Assembly: GCA_947258735.1 (NCBI GenBank)
Contig: CAMYJJ010000098.1
Location: forward strand, 1 to 10,075
Source: Thermodesulfovibrionia bacterium
Lineage (GTDB): Bacteria; Nitrospirota; Thermodesulfovibrionia; UBA6902
DNA length: 10,075 nt
Direction: 5' to 3'
Shown: positions 1-7,030 of the stretch, piece after piece
Layout: the number at the start of each line of letters is the position of its first letter
How positions within the stretch are numbered: position 1 is the first letter of the stretch
Notes under the pieces: model-generated
What the model was told of the DNA's origin: nothing
Database searches by the model: none
Seen by the model: the letters and a program-made list of their open reading frames with translations, nothing else
Translations under genes and position numbers: made by a program

Positions 1-650
1 GTTTTCCTCAAATATATGCCACATGTCTGCAATATGATATTGATATAACTGAGGACCTCATTCCGGTCAGCCCTGCTGCTCATTATATGATGGGCGGTGT
101 ATCAACAAATATCGATGGGAAAACCAGTATTGACGGGCTGTATGCGGCAGGGGAGGTCGCCAGCACAGGAGTGCATGGCGCCAACCGCCTGGCTTCAAAC
201 AGTCTGCTGGAGGGACTGGTCTTTGGAGCGAGAGCAGGGAAATATATGGCAAGAAATACCGGAACACAAGAGAAGGTCATTGTTGCAGGCAGGGACGAAG
301 AACTGGTTGAGCAGGAATGGACGTTTGATACAGAAAAAATCCGCAGCACATTACGACAGGTCATGTGGAACAAGGTGGGCATTATCAGATGTGAGAAGTC
401 TCTGGGTGCTGCACGTGTATGGCTCAAGAGAAAAGAATTCGTGTGTAATGCCATGCTTAGCAAAAGGCGGGATTATGAGTTAAGAAACATGATGACCGTG
501 GCAATGCTCATTACCGATTCGGCGCTGTTGCGGAGGGGAAGTGTGGGCGCCCATTACCGTTCGGACATAAAGGAGAGGGGCGAGGACTGGGAATGCCACA
601 GTGGATGTAAAAAGGGGAAAGAACCATACTGGGTTTTAGGAACACATTAA
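1..650 (+). CDS. nadB: L-aspartate oxidase, C-terminal part (5' end outside window)
   Basis: FAD enzyme that oxidises L-aspartate to iminoaspartate, the first step of de novo NAD synthesis; NadA then condenses the product to quinolinate. The frame is open from base 3 and gives 215 residues. Visible family motifs are IYATCLQYDIDIT near the edge, PVSPAAHYMMGGV (substrate and FAD region), GVHGANRLASNSLLEGLVFG (FAD-binding end of the flavin domain), then the C-terminal helical domain with MWNKVGIIR and finally RGSVGAHYRSD. That last motif separates NadB from succinate dehydrogenase flavoproteins only moderately, but together with GVHGANR and the short C-terminus NadB is clearly the better fit. 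An internal ATG at base 87 is not the start, because conserved sequence continues upstream of it. The stop lies 2 bases before pyk, so co-transcription is likely. No nadA or nadC is in view. Confidence 0.95.
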   Translation, partial: FPQIYATCLQYDIDITEDLIPVSPAAHYMMGGVSTNIDGKTSIDGLYAAGEVASTGVHGANRLASNSLLEGLVFGARAGKYMARNTGTQEKVIVAGRDEELVEQEWTFDTEKIRSTLRQVMWNKVGIIRCEKSLGAARVWLKRKEFVCNAMLSKRRDYELRNMMTVAMLITDSALLRRGSVGAHYRSDIKERGEDWECHSGCKKGKEPYWVLGTH

Positions 651-652
651 CA

Positions 653-2059
653 ATGCGTAAGGCCAAGATAGTGTGTACGATAGGCCCTGCAACTGAATCA
701 GAAAAAAATATAAACAGATTGATCAGTGCAGGGATGAATGTTGCCAGACTCAACTTCTCTCATGGCACCCATGAGAAGCACGCAAAGGCTGTTGAGCGTA
801 TCAGAAAGGCTGAAACAGGGCGCAGCACGTCTGTTGCCATACTTCAGGATTTGAGAGGGCTCAAGATACGGGTGGGTCCTTTACAAAACGGGGCAATCTT
901 TCTGAAGAAGAATGCAACGCTGCATGTCATATCCGGTTCTGCCCCAGGCAATGAAAACCAGATATCCCTTTCCTACCGGAACCTTATTAAGGATGTGAAG
1001 ACCGGAGATACCATTCTCCTTGATGACGGACTGCTTGCAATGGTCGTCACCGGGAAGAAACGTACCAAACTGATCGCAAAAGTAACAGAAGGAGGCCTGT
1101 TACGAGAACACAAGGGAGTTAATCTGCCGGCTACACATATATCAGGACCGGTCTTTACAAAAAAGGACATGGATGATCTTAAACTGGGGATTAAACTTGG
1201 CGTTGATTATGTTGCCATGTCTTTTGTCCGGTCAGGACAGGATATTCAGAAGGTCAAAAACTGGCTCCGCAAAAACAATGCAGATATTCCTGTTATTGCC
1301 AAAATAGAAACCAGGTCTGCTATGGAAAATATAGATAACATTATTAATGCATCTGACGGTCTCATGATTGCAAGAGGTGACCTTGGTGTTGAATTTCCGC
1401 CGGAGGATGTCCCTCTGATACAGAAAGAGCTGATAGAAAAAAGCAACATGGCCATGAAACCTGTTATCACTGCCACACAGATGCTTGAATCCATGACCGG
1501 ACACTCAAGTCCAACAAGGGCAGAGGCCGCAGATGTTGCCAATGCAGTACTGGATGGCACGGATGCATTGATGCTTTCTGCAGAAACGTCGATCGGCCTG
1601 TATCCTGTAGAGTCCCTTAAGATGATGGACAGAATTGTCAGAACAGCTGAAACAAGAAAACCCCGCAGTTATAATAATGAGACTGCGTCACTGCAATATG
1701 CCCGGGCCCTTGCCGGGGCTGCCTGTTCCTCAGCACATGATATACAGGCAAAGACAATAGTAGCTTTCAGCCGAAGCGGGTTTACTGCCCTGCTGGTTTC
1801 CAAGTTCAGACCGGAGGCCTCCATTACCGGTTGTACGAACAATGAAGCAAGACGGAGAAAAATGAACCTTTACTGGGGAGTAAACCCGATTATCATGAAA
1901 CTGCCGGATACAACGGATGAACTGATATCGGAATCAGAAAAGGTCATTCTTAAAAAGCGGATTGCAGGAAAAGGAGATTCGATAGTTCTTATCACCTCTT
2001 CTCCCTTTACTCTGGGAGGCAAGACGAACATAATGAAGCTTCATAAGGTCGGTTACTGA
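653..2059 (+). CDS. pyk: Pyruvate kinase
   Basis: Converts phosphoenolpyruvate and ADP to pyruvate and ATP, the last step of glycolysis, in the cytoplasm. The 468 residues are the usual length for a bacterial enzyme without an extra C-terminal PEP-utiliser domain. Seen in order: KIVCTIGPAT at the N-terminus, ARLNFSHG (31-38), the B-domain (about 72-165), GVNLP (155-159), AKIE (216-219, catalytic lysine K217), ARGDLGVE (240-247, metal-binding aspartate D243), TATQMLESM (273-281), PTRAEAADVANAVLDGTDA (287-305) and the C-terminal regulatory domain ending TNIMKLHKVGY. The usual DLxGPKIR loop reads DLRGLKIR here. The start follows the nadB stop by 2 bases. Upstream AGGA is 11 bases from the ATG, a poor binding site, so translational coupling to nadB is plausible. 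Confidence 0.97.
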   Translation: MRKAKIVCTIGPATESEKNINRLISAGMNVARLNFSHGTHEKHAKAVERIRKAETGRSTSVAILQDLRGLKIRVGPLQNGAIFLKKNATLHVISGSAPGNENQISLSYRNLIKDVKTGDTILLDDGLLAMVVTGKKRTKLIAKVTEGGLLREHKGVNLPATHISGPVFTKKDMDDLKLGIKLGVDYVAMSFVRSGQDIQKVKNWLRKNNADIPVIAKIETRSAMENIDNIINASDGLMIARGDLGVEFPPEDVPLIQKELIEKSNMAMKPVITATQMLESMTGHSSPTRAEAADVANAVLDGTDALMLSAETSIGLYPVESLKMMDRIVRTAETRKPRSYNNETASLQYARALAGAACSSAHDIQAKTIVAFSRSGFTALLVSKFRPEASITGCTNNEARRRKMNLYWGVNPIIMKLPDTTDELISESEKVILKKRIAGKGDSIVLITSSPFTLGGKTNIMKLHKVGY

Positions 2060-2108
2060 CAGTTTCCATTGCTGCCGTCTGGCTGTTGATAATATGGAGG
2101 GCTCATTC

Positions 2109-2162
2109 ATGAATTACCCCCACTGGACGATTGCCATGACAGGTATGAATAATGTGGGCTAG
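2109..2162 (+). pseudogene. 17-codon ORF with good ribosome binding site, possible gene stump
   Basis: ATATGGAGGGCTCATTC precedes an ATG that opens MNYPHWTIAMTGMNNVG and a TAG. GGAGG lies at a workable distance from the ATG, and the peptide begins like a folded-domain beta strand (WTIAMTGMN) rather than like random sequence. From memory, some ATP-grasp proteins start with a similar strand followed by a glycine loop; I cannot verify that here. The stop overlaps the last codon of the convergent TPR gene, so the ORF ends exactly where that gene begins to intrude. It could be the 5' remnant of a gene cut by a rearrangement, a leader-like peptide, or chance. A 10-base palindrome (ATTCATGAAT) covers the start codon. 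Confidence 0.25.
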
Positions 2163-2443
2163 TTCTTAGGAACAGGGCTGTAAAAAGATTTCATTCTGTA
2201 CGCTTTTGTAAAATATTCCCGCGACTTCTCCATCTCCTGCATTTCATAGTAGGCATATCCAAGGAAATAATATGCCTGCGGCCCGGGATTGTCCCTGACA
2301 TAGTCCTCGATCATTGAAATGGCCTCTGCTTTATCACCTTTGTAATACAGTGAATATGCCTGTCCCACCATATCGGCATGTGCAGGAATAAAAGAAAGGG
2401 AAATACATAGAATTGCTGTAATAACTAATGTGAGTATTTTCAT
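2159..2443 (-). CDS. Small exported TPR-repeat protein
   Basis: 94 residues, not recognised as a named gene. Residues 1-23 are a classic Sec signal peptide: Lys at position 2, a long hydrophobic core, and AHA before Asp24 as a signal peptidase I site. No lipobox is seen. The mature part of about 70 residues holds two helix-turn-helix units with TPR character: AYSLYYKGDKAEAISMIED (about 29-47) and AYYFLGYAYYEMQEMEKSRE (about 57-76), each with the aromatic/small/Leu spacing of TPRs and Pro before the second. It is therefore probably a periplasmic protein-binding module. It lies 65 bases behind the penicillin-binding protein gene on the same strand, so a role at the cell envelope is an inference from location only. 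Its own strong Shine-Dalgarno suggests efficient translation. Confidence 0.8.
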   Translation of the reverse strand: MKILTLVITAILCISLSFIPAHADMVGQAYSLYYKGDKAEAISMIEDYVRDNPGPQAYYFLGYAYYEMQEMEKSREYFTKAYRMKSFYSPVPKN

Positions 2444-2448
2444 GGTAT

Positions 2449-2455
2449 CCTCCTC
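2449..2455 (-). promoter_or_regulatory. Strong Shine-Dalgarno of the TPR gene
   Basis: On the minus strand GAGGAGG stands 5 bases (ATACC) before the ATG at 2443. This fixes the start of the TPR gene. It also contrasts with the upstream penicillin-binding protein gene and other genes of this window that lack such a site. Confidence 0.85.
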
Positions 2456-2508
2456 GATTAATTATTAATACTCTATATTTTAATCTTTTTCATATGTTTT
2501 TTGAAAGC

Positions 2509-4887
2509 TTAATTGCTTAACGTTTTTTCTTCGCCTTCCTCATCCTTAATAATGCTTTGCATTTCGATTTTCTGCCTCCTGACGAGGTCCCTGTAAAAAG
2601 GGGAAGAATAAAGCGTCGGCACAGTGCCCTCTTTAAAGAATTCCAGCATTTTCTTTGTCTGGTTTGTTGCAAGCAGACCGGTTTCCGGGTCTATTACTCC
2701 TGTGACGATCCCGTCAGGAATGGGAAAAGGCTTTTTCCCGTCACTGCGTCTGTTATCAAAAGGAGCGATCTCGGCCAGGGCTTTTTTCATGAAAGATACC
2801 CAGATCGGCGCTGCAGCCCTTGAGCCGGTCTCTTCATCCCCCAGCGTGCGCACATTGTCAAATCCGACCCAGACACTAGTGGCAAGTTCAGGGGTATAGC
2901 CTATAAACCATGCGTCCCGGTAATCATTCGTGGTACCTGTCTTGCCGGCAACAGACCTCTTAAGGGCTTTTGCACGCCAACCCGTTCCTTTCTTCACGAC
3001 ATCCTCAAGCATTGAGGTGGTCAGGTAAGCGGTCTGCGGGTCGATGACCCTGGAACTCCCTGGCGTGTTGCTTTCAAGGATGTCTCCGTCTGCGTCTACA
3101 ATATATTTGATCGTGATGGGTTCCGGCTTCCTTCCGCTATTTGCAAATACACAAAATGCTGATGTTATCTCAAGTGGAGTGATGCTCAGGCTGCCAAGGG
3201 CAAAAGTAAGATTTAGCGGAAAGGGGCCCTTGAATCCAAGGTTGCGTGCAAACCTGACAGCATTACCTACGCCGATATCTTCAAGAAGCCGTACGGTTAC
3301 GATATTTCTTGAATGTACCAGCGCTTCTCTGAGTCTGGTTGCGCCATGATATTTTTCATCATAATTTTCAGGCGACCAGTTTCCGAACTCCTCACTCTCA
3401 TACATGATCGGTTCGTCAAGGATCAGACTTGCAGGAGTATAATTATGGTCCATTGCTGCGGCATAGATAACAGGTTTAAACGCAGACCCTGCCTGACGTT
3501 TTGCATAGACAGCCCTGTTAAACTCACTTTTGCTGAAGTCATAGCCTCCTACAATGGCCCTGACATATCCCGTTGAAGGCTCCATGGCCACGACAGCGCC
3601 CTGGACAAGCGGCTCCTGGTCAAGGATCAGAACCGGCTTGCCTTTGCTTATCTTTGTTACCCGTACATGGACCTGATCACCGGGCTTGAGGAGACGTTTG
3701 AAACTGGCAGATGCATGCTTATGGATGACATTGCCTTTTTCGTCAATAACTTTTCTGATCCATGTGGAATCTTTCACAAAAATCTTGCCTATAAATCCCC
3801 GTGCTTTTACCGTTGCGCTTGATTCATATACCTTAAGGACAGTTGCTGTCAAAAGATCTCCGGGGTTGAACACAACCTTTTCAAAGATCTCTTTACCCTT
3901 CATCTCCTGATCGACATTAATGTCCTTGTGACCGACAGGTCCCCTGTACCCCTGTCTTTTGTCCAGATTTCTCAGTCCCTGCTGCAGTGAGTCAACGGCA
4001 GCACGCTGAATGTCATTATTAAATGTCGTATGCACCTCAAGCCCGCCTTTATAAATCATTTCAACACCATAGGTATCTTCAAGGTTTTTTCTGATGTACT
4101 CCAGGAAATAGTTTGGTGAATATTCAGAATATCTGACACTTGAGAGGTACAGGGGCTGTTCATAGGCAAATGTGGCCTGCGCTTCATTAATGTATTTTTC
4201 CTGCTGCATTCTGCTGAGGACAATCCATTGCCGTTCCTTCGCCTTGTCCATGTTGATATAAGGAGAGTATTTGCTCGGGGCCTTGACAAGACCGCACAAC
4301 ATGGCTGACTCAGGCAGACTGAGTTCAGAAACTGATTTGCCAAAATATGCCCTTGCTGCCATTTCAATACCGTATGCGCCGCTTCCAAAATATATTTTAT
4401 TAAGGTATAACTCAAGGATTTGCTCTTTGGAAAGGTTTTTTTCGATTCTGTATGCAAGGGTGGCCTCTTTTAGTTTTCTTGCAATAGTCCTGTCAGGTGA
4501 GAGAAAGACGACCTTTGCCAGCTGCTGGGTTATGGTGCTGGCTCCTTCCTTGATACGGCCCGCTATAATGTCCCGAGAAAGGGCCCTGACAATGGCTATA
4601 TAATCAATTCCTTTGTGAAGCCAGAACCGGGAGTCCTCTACAGAAATGATGGCCCGGATAACAGACTCGGGAATATCTGAAATGCTGACATGAACACTTT
4701 TTTCGATCTTGAATTCCCCGATAAGGGTATTATCATCGGCATACACTGCCGTGCCGCTGGCCGGGACATATTCCTTGATCTCCTCCAGCTGGGGAACACC
4801 GCGGACCAGGGCAATGTAGCCGCCAGTAATGGTGCCGCATATCACCGCGATGATGATAAGTATAAAAAAGAAAAAAAGTCTCTTCAT
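2509..4887 (-). CDS. mrcA: Bifunctional penicillin-binding protein 1A (class A PBP)
   Basis: Inner-membrane peptidoglycan synthase that polymerises lipid II into glycan strands and cross-links them. 792 residues, typical for the class. Order: short cytoplasmic start MKR, one membrane anchor (about 4-28), then the GT51 glycosyltransferase with EDSRFWLHKGID (84-95, catalytic E84), GASTITQQLAK (115-125), RKLKEATLAYRIEK (137-150), and YLNKIYFGSGAYGIEMAARAYFG (161-183). An OB-like insert with PGDLLTATVLKVY (342-354) and PGDQVHVRVTKI (402-413) sits between domains, as in PBP1A. The transpeptidase has GSAFKP (S468 nucleophile, K471), SRN (527-529) and KTGTT (649-653). All catalytic residues are present. 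A charged C-terminal tail ends the protein. The ATG at 4887 has no Shine-Dalgarno, but a near-consensus promoter sits directly before it. The gene symbol follows E. coli usage; ponA is the Gram-positive name. Confidence 0.96.
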   Translation of the reverse strand: MKRLFFFFILIIIAVICGTITGGYIALVRGVPQLEEIKEYVPASGTAVYADDNTLIGEFKIEKSVHVSISDIPESVIRAIISVEDSRFWLHKGIDYIAIVRALSRDIIAGRIKEGASTITQQLAKVVFLSPDRTIARKLKEATLAYRIEKNLSKEQILELYLNKIYFGSGAYGIEMAARAYFGKSVSELSLPESAMLCGLVKAPSKYSPYINMDKAKERQWIVLSRMQQEKYINEAQATFAYEQPLYLSSVRYSEYSPNYFLEYIRKNLEDTYGVEMIYKGGLEVHTTFNNDIQRAAVDSLQQGLRNLDKRQGYRGPVGHKDINVDQEMKGKEIFEKVVFNPGDLLTATVLKVYESSATVKARGFIGKIFVKDSTWIRKVIDEKGNVIHKHASASFKRLLKPGDQVHVRVTKISKGKPVLILDQEPLVQGAVVAMEPSTGYVRAIVGGYDFSKSEFNRAVYAKRQAGSAFKPVIYAAAMDHNYTPASLILDEPIMYESEEFGNWSPENYDEKYHGATRLREALVHSRNIVTVRLLEDIGVGNAVRFARNLGFKGPFPLNLTFALGSLSITPLEITSAFCVFANSGRKPEPITIKYIVDADGDILESNTPGSSRVIDPQTAYLTTSMLEDVVKKGTGWRAKALKRSVAGKTGTTNDYRDAWFIGYTPELATSVWVGFDNVRTLGDEETGSRAAAPIWVSFMKKALAEIAPFDNRRSDGKKPFPIPDGIVTGVIDPETGLLATNQTKKMLEFFKEGTVPTLYSSPFYRDLVRRQKIEMQSIIKDEEGEEKTLSN

Positions 4888-4895
4888 CCCGAAAA

Positions 4896-4925
4896 ATTAT
4901 AGTCCCCGTTACGTGTAAGTGTCAA
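4896..4925 (-). promoter_or_regulatory. Near-consensus sigma70-type promoter of the PBP1A gene
   Basis: Reading the minus strand, TTGACA (4925-4920) and TATAAT (4901-4896) are both perfect hexamers with an 18-base spacer. The -10 box ends 8 bases before the ATG at 4887, so transcription should begin about one or two bases before the start codon, or on it. There is no ribosome binding site in those 8 bases (TTTTCGGG). This predicts a leaderless or nearly leaderless mRNA. Confidence 0.75.
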
Positions 4926-4990
4926 TTATATTATATAAAAGGGGGATACAATGCAGAAGACTGATGGAGGTTTAATTAATATTATACCTG

Positions 4991-5084
4991 CTCGGGTAGG
5001 GACAAAGGGACAAAAGGACAAAAGATTAAAATTTCCATGTAATGTTGTTAAAACTCTGTGCCTTTGACCCTTTGCACCTGAGTG
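4991..5084. repeat. Intergenic inverted element with tandem GGGACAAA-type arm
   Basis: Left arm 4991-5019 reads CTCGGGTAGGGACAAAGGGA and continues with two further CAAAAGG-like units. The reverse complement of 5059-5084 reads CTCAGGTGCAAAGGGTCAAA and then GGCA. The arms pair over CTC-GGT, CAAAGGG and CAAA, with a 4-base insertion in the left arm. The spacer between them is about 38 bases and AT-rich. It starts a few bases after the ferredoxin stop, so it could act as a terminator for that gene, but there is no T-run right after the stem. It fills most of the gap between the ferredoxin gene and the PBP1A promoter. Confidence 0.6.
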
Positions 5085-5089
5085 GTCAA

Positions 5090-5278
5090 TTAATCATTAC
5101 ATAATGAAATGGCATCTACCGGACAGTTCTCTTCGGCTGCCTCGCAGCAGTCCTGGATATCACAGCCTTCAGGATCAATCACCTTTGATATATCGTCGAC
5201 CAGGTTAAATATACCAGGGCAGATCTCTTCGCAGCCGCCACAGCCAATACATAGTTCTTCATCAACAACAGGTTTCAT
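5090..5278 (-). CDS. Small 4Fe-4S ferredoxin
   Basis: Acidic cytoplasmic electron carrier of 62 residues counted from the ATG at 5278. Motif ELCIGCGGCEEICPGIF carries three cluster cysteines in CxxCxxC spacing. The fourth ligand is the distant cysteine in ENCPVDAI near the C-terminus. This is the layout of single-cluster ferredoxins of the Desulfovibrio gigas type, in which the cysteine of EICP pairs with one of the later cysteines (here the CC in DCCEAA) as a disulfide or degenerate second site. A TTG at 5293 would add five residues, but those bases lie inside the adjacent repeat, and family members normally begin just before PVVDEELC, so I prefer the ATG. Neither start has a clear Shine-Dalgarno. 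No partner oxidoreductase is adjacent. Confidence 0.88.
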   Translation of the reverse strand: MKPVVDEELCIGCGGCEEICPGIFNLVDDISKVIDPEGCDIQDCCEAAEENCPVDAISLCND

Positions 5279-5292
5279 AGTAAATTTATGCA

Positions 5293-5360
5293 ATCCGCAG
5301 ATTTCTCAGATTAAACAGATTTTCCTAGCCAATCTTCGGCATCTGTGTAATCTGTGGATC
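5293..5360. repeat. Intergenic inverted element with tandem CAGATT-type arm
   Basis: Left arm 5293-5320 starts ATCCGCAGATT and holds three CAGATT units (CAGATTTCT, CAGATTAAA, CAGATT). The right arm 5340-5360, reverse-complemented, reads ATCCACAGATTACACAGATG, with two units. The arms match except for an 11-base extra unit on the left. The spacer is about 20 bases. The right end supplies the TGA stop of the 5359-6309 gene, and the left end lies 15 bases upstream of the ferredoxin ATG, so the whole gap between these two genes is this element. Confidence 0.65.
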
Positions 5361-6309
5361 ATGTAGTTTTTACCTCATTCATTACTGCTGCTGCCAGCAG
5401 GGGAAACATGATCTCATGATGACCGGTCAGGGCATAGGAGCTGCCACCCGATATGACCGGCCTTCTCAGCACATTCTCTCTGGAGCGGTAATGCTGTATA
5501 AAGTCCATATTAACCGTGGTAAAATTCTTCACGTTATATTTAAGGTTTCTCGTAACGGCAATCGCCTTTAAAAAGACCTCCGGCATGACCACTGCTGATC
5601 CAAGGTTTATATACACTCCTCCCTGAAGATCAGAGATCACTGATGAAAAGAGCCTGAAGTCACGCATGCTGCCCTCGCCTATAGACTTCCCGTCAGCTGT
5701 AGGGTGCATATGTATGATGTCTGTGCCGATCGCAACATGAACAGTGACCGGTATATGCAATCTGTGTGCAGCAGCAAGTATGCTCAATCCTTTATATTTG
5801 AACGTACCATTTGAAATACTTTCGCCCATTGCCTTGCCAATACCGGAACCTGCTATCACCCCTTTATTAATTGCCCTGTTTATGCCCTTGCCGGTTTCTT
5901 CAGCCATACCAAAGGTGCCTTTGCACAATTCGAGATCCACATCTTCAGACGTATGACCGATAAGTGCCAGTTCATAATCATGAACGATGCATGCTCCGTT
6001 CATGGCAATAGCGGTTATGATTCCTTTTTCCATAAGATGTATGATAATTGGTGACAGTCCTACCTTGATTGGATGTGCTCCCATTCCGAGGACAACGGGC
6101 CTGTCATTTGTACGTGCCTTGATGATGGCTTTGACAACGGATTTGAAATCATCAGCAGAAAGAATATCAGGCAGGCTGTTGATAAAGGCATTGAAACTGC
6201 CTCCGGAGAATGGTTTGCCGACTTTATCAAGTTTGACCTTGCTGTGTCTTGACGTTAACCGGCAGGTGGCAACTTTTTTAAATGATATGGGTCTGTATTT
6301 CCTGGGCAC
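5359..6309 (-). CDS. Conserved protein of unknown function (316 aa)
   Basis: I recognise this as a conserved bacterial family but cannot name its function. Cytoplasmic: no signal peptide or membrane segment. Strongly conserved-looking blocks are PVVLGMGAHPIKVGLSP (71-87, Gly-rich loop after a beta strand), MNGACIVHDYELALIGHTSE (103-122), GTFGMAEETGKGINRAI (131-147), VHVAIGTDIIHMHPTADG (190-207), INLGSAVVMPEVFLKAI (234-250) and FTTVNMDFIQHYRSREN (263-279), with TGHHEIMFPLL (295-305). The many His and Asp residues in these blocks look like a metal or substrate site, and the Gly-rich first block like a Rossmann-type nucleotide site; both are inference. The start is GTG at 6309: the frame upstream reaches a stop with no other start codon, and no ribosome binding site precedes it, but a promoter does. 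Neighbours (orn upstream, ferredoxin downstream) give no functional clue. Confidence 0.85.
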   Translation of the reverse strand: MPRKYRPISFKKVATCRLTSRHSKVKLDKVGKPFSGGSFNAFINSLPDILSADDFKSVVKAIIKARTNDRPVVLGMGAHPIKVGLSPIIIHLMEKGIITAIAMNGACIVHDYELALIGHTSEDVDLELCKGTFGMAEETGKGINRAINKGVIAGSGIGKAMGESISNGTFKYKGLSILAAAHRLHIPVTVHVAIGTDIIHMHPTADGKSIGEGSMRDFRLFSSVISDLQGGVYINLGSAVVMPEVFLKAIAVTRNLKYNVKNFTTVNMDFIQHYRSRENVLRRPVISGGSSYALTGHHEIMFPLLAAAVMNEVKTT

Positions 6310-6314
6310 ACAAA

Positions 6315-6343
6315 AATATAACGTGCAGGGGATTAATAGTCAA
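6315..6343 (-). promoter_or_regulatory. Promoter of the 5359-6309 gene, predicts leaderless mRNA
   Basis: Minus strand TTGACT (6343-6338), 17-base spacer, TATATT (6320-6315): each box matches consensus in five of six bases with ideal spacing. Only 5 bases (TTTGT) separate the -10 box from the GTG start at 6309, so transcription is expected to begin on the start codon. No Shine-Dalgarno is present. Confidence 0.65.
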
Positions 6344-6359
6344 GGGAGGTGCGATGTTC

Positions 6360-6950
6360 CTATCGAAGTTGAACCTCGATAAAGATCTTTTCCCGGAAAT
6401 ATGTGAGCTCTGCAACAGATTCCCTGATGTCCTTCATGGCAGAATGGACCTTCTGCTTCTTAAACACAGGCAGGTCAGGATACCACCTGGTACAAACCTC
6501 CTTTATGGAACTGACATCGATAATACGGTAATGAAAATAACGCTCCAGTTCCGGCATATATTTGAACAGAAAGCGGCGGTCCTGCCATATTGTGTTACCG
6601 CAAAGGGGGGATACATTTTGATCGATATGATTCTTTATAAAGTTGAGAGTCATCATTTCTGCGTCTTTCATTCCGATAGAGGATTCTCTTACTCTTTCTG
6701 TAAGACCTGTCTCCCTGTGACAGTTTGTATTCCACTCATCCATTGAATCAAGCACTGCATCCGGCTGGTGTATGGCAATTATCGGCCCTTCAGCTATGAC
6801 GTCAAGGCTGGAGTCGGTGATTAATGTAGCAATTTCCAGTATGGTATTTTCTTCAGGATCAAGACCGGACATCTCAAGGTCCATCCAGACAAGATTGGAA
6901 TGTCTCCGGTCTTTCTGTTTCATCATTGCGTTATTGTTAACATCTTTCAT
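6360..6950 (-). CDS. orn: Oligoribonuclease (DEDDh 3'-5' exonuclease)
   Basis: Degrades the 2-5 nucleotide RNAs left by other RNases, including pGpG from c-di-GMP breakdown; essential in E. coli. 196 residues with a 17-residue N-terminal extension relative to E. coli Orn. The DEDDh catalytic set is complete: D24 and E26 in WMDLEMSGLD, D124 in CGNTIWQDRRFLFKYMPELE, H169 and D174 in HSAMKDIRESVAEL. Further Orn-specific blocks are ILEIATLITD, EGPIIAIHQ, MDEWN and YFHYRIIDVSS. The match to proteobacterial Orn is close across the whole length. Start chosen at the ATG at 6950, although ATG codons 9 and 10 are also possible and would be closer to the family start; none has a good ribosome binding site. 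It is divergent from polA and 50 bases upstream of the unknown gene. Confidence 0.95.
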   Translation of the reverse strand: MKDVNNNAMMKQKDRRHSNLVWMDLEMSGLDPEENTILEIATLITDSSLDVIAEGPIIAIHQPDAVLDSMDEWNTNCHRETGLTERVRESSIGMKDAEMMTLNFIKNHIDQNVSPLCGNTIWQDRRFLFKYMPELERYFHYRIIDVSSIKEVCTRWYPDLPVFKKQKVHSAMKDIRESVAELTYFREKIFIEVQLR

Positions 6951-6976
6951 ACTGTTCTTTATGTTCGAAATTAATA

Positions 6977-7005
6977 ACTATAAAGAAAATAGCATAATCA
7001 GTGAA
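6977..7005 (-). promoter_or_regulatory. Putative orn promoter
   Basis: Minus strand TTCACT (7005-7000), 17-base spacer, TATAGT (6982-6977). The -10 box matches five and the -35 four of six consensus bases. Start of transcription would be near 6970, giving a leader of about 20 bases before the ATG at 6950, unlike the near-leaderless neighbours. Confidence 0.45.
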
Positions 7006-7030
7006 TAATGCCAACAGGTACAATAATTTT

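Noticed and set aside
1246..1560. 104-codon minus-strand ORF with hydrophobic stretches
   Set aside because: Antisense to the conserved core of pyruvate kinase.
4951..5067. 38-codon plus-strand ORF after AAAGGGGGATACA in the PBP1A-ferredoxin gap
   Set aside because: The binding site is decent, but most of the ORF is the tandem GGGACAAA repeat element. The IIPAR word that recalls nucleotidyltransferases is too short to support a remnant.
6354..6746. Plus-strand ORF of about 130 codons with GGGAGGTGCG before its ATG, opposite orn
   Set aside because: It lies antisense to orn, whose catalytic motifs are unmistakable; its translation shows no family features and the GGGAGG overlaps the -35 region of the neighbouring gene.
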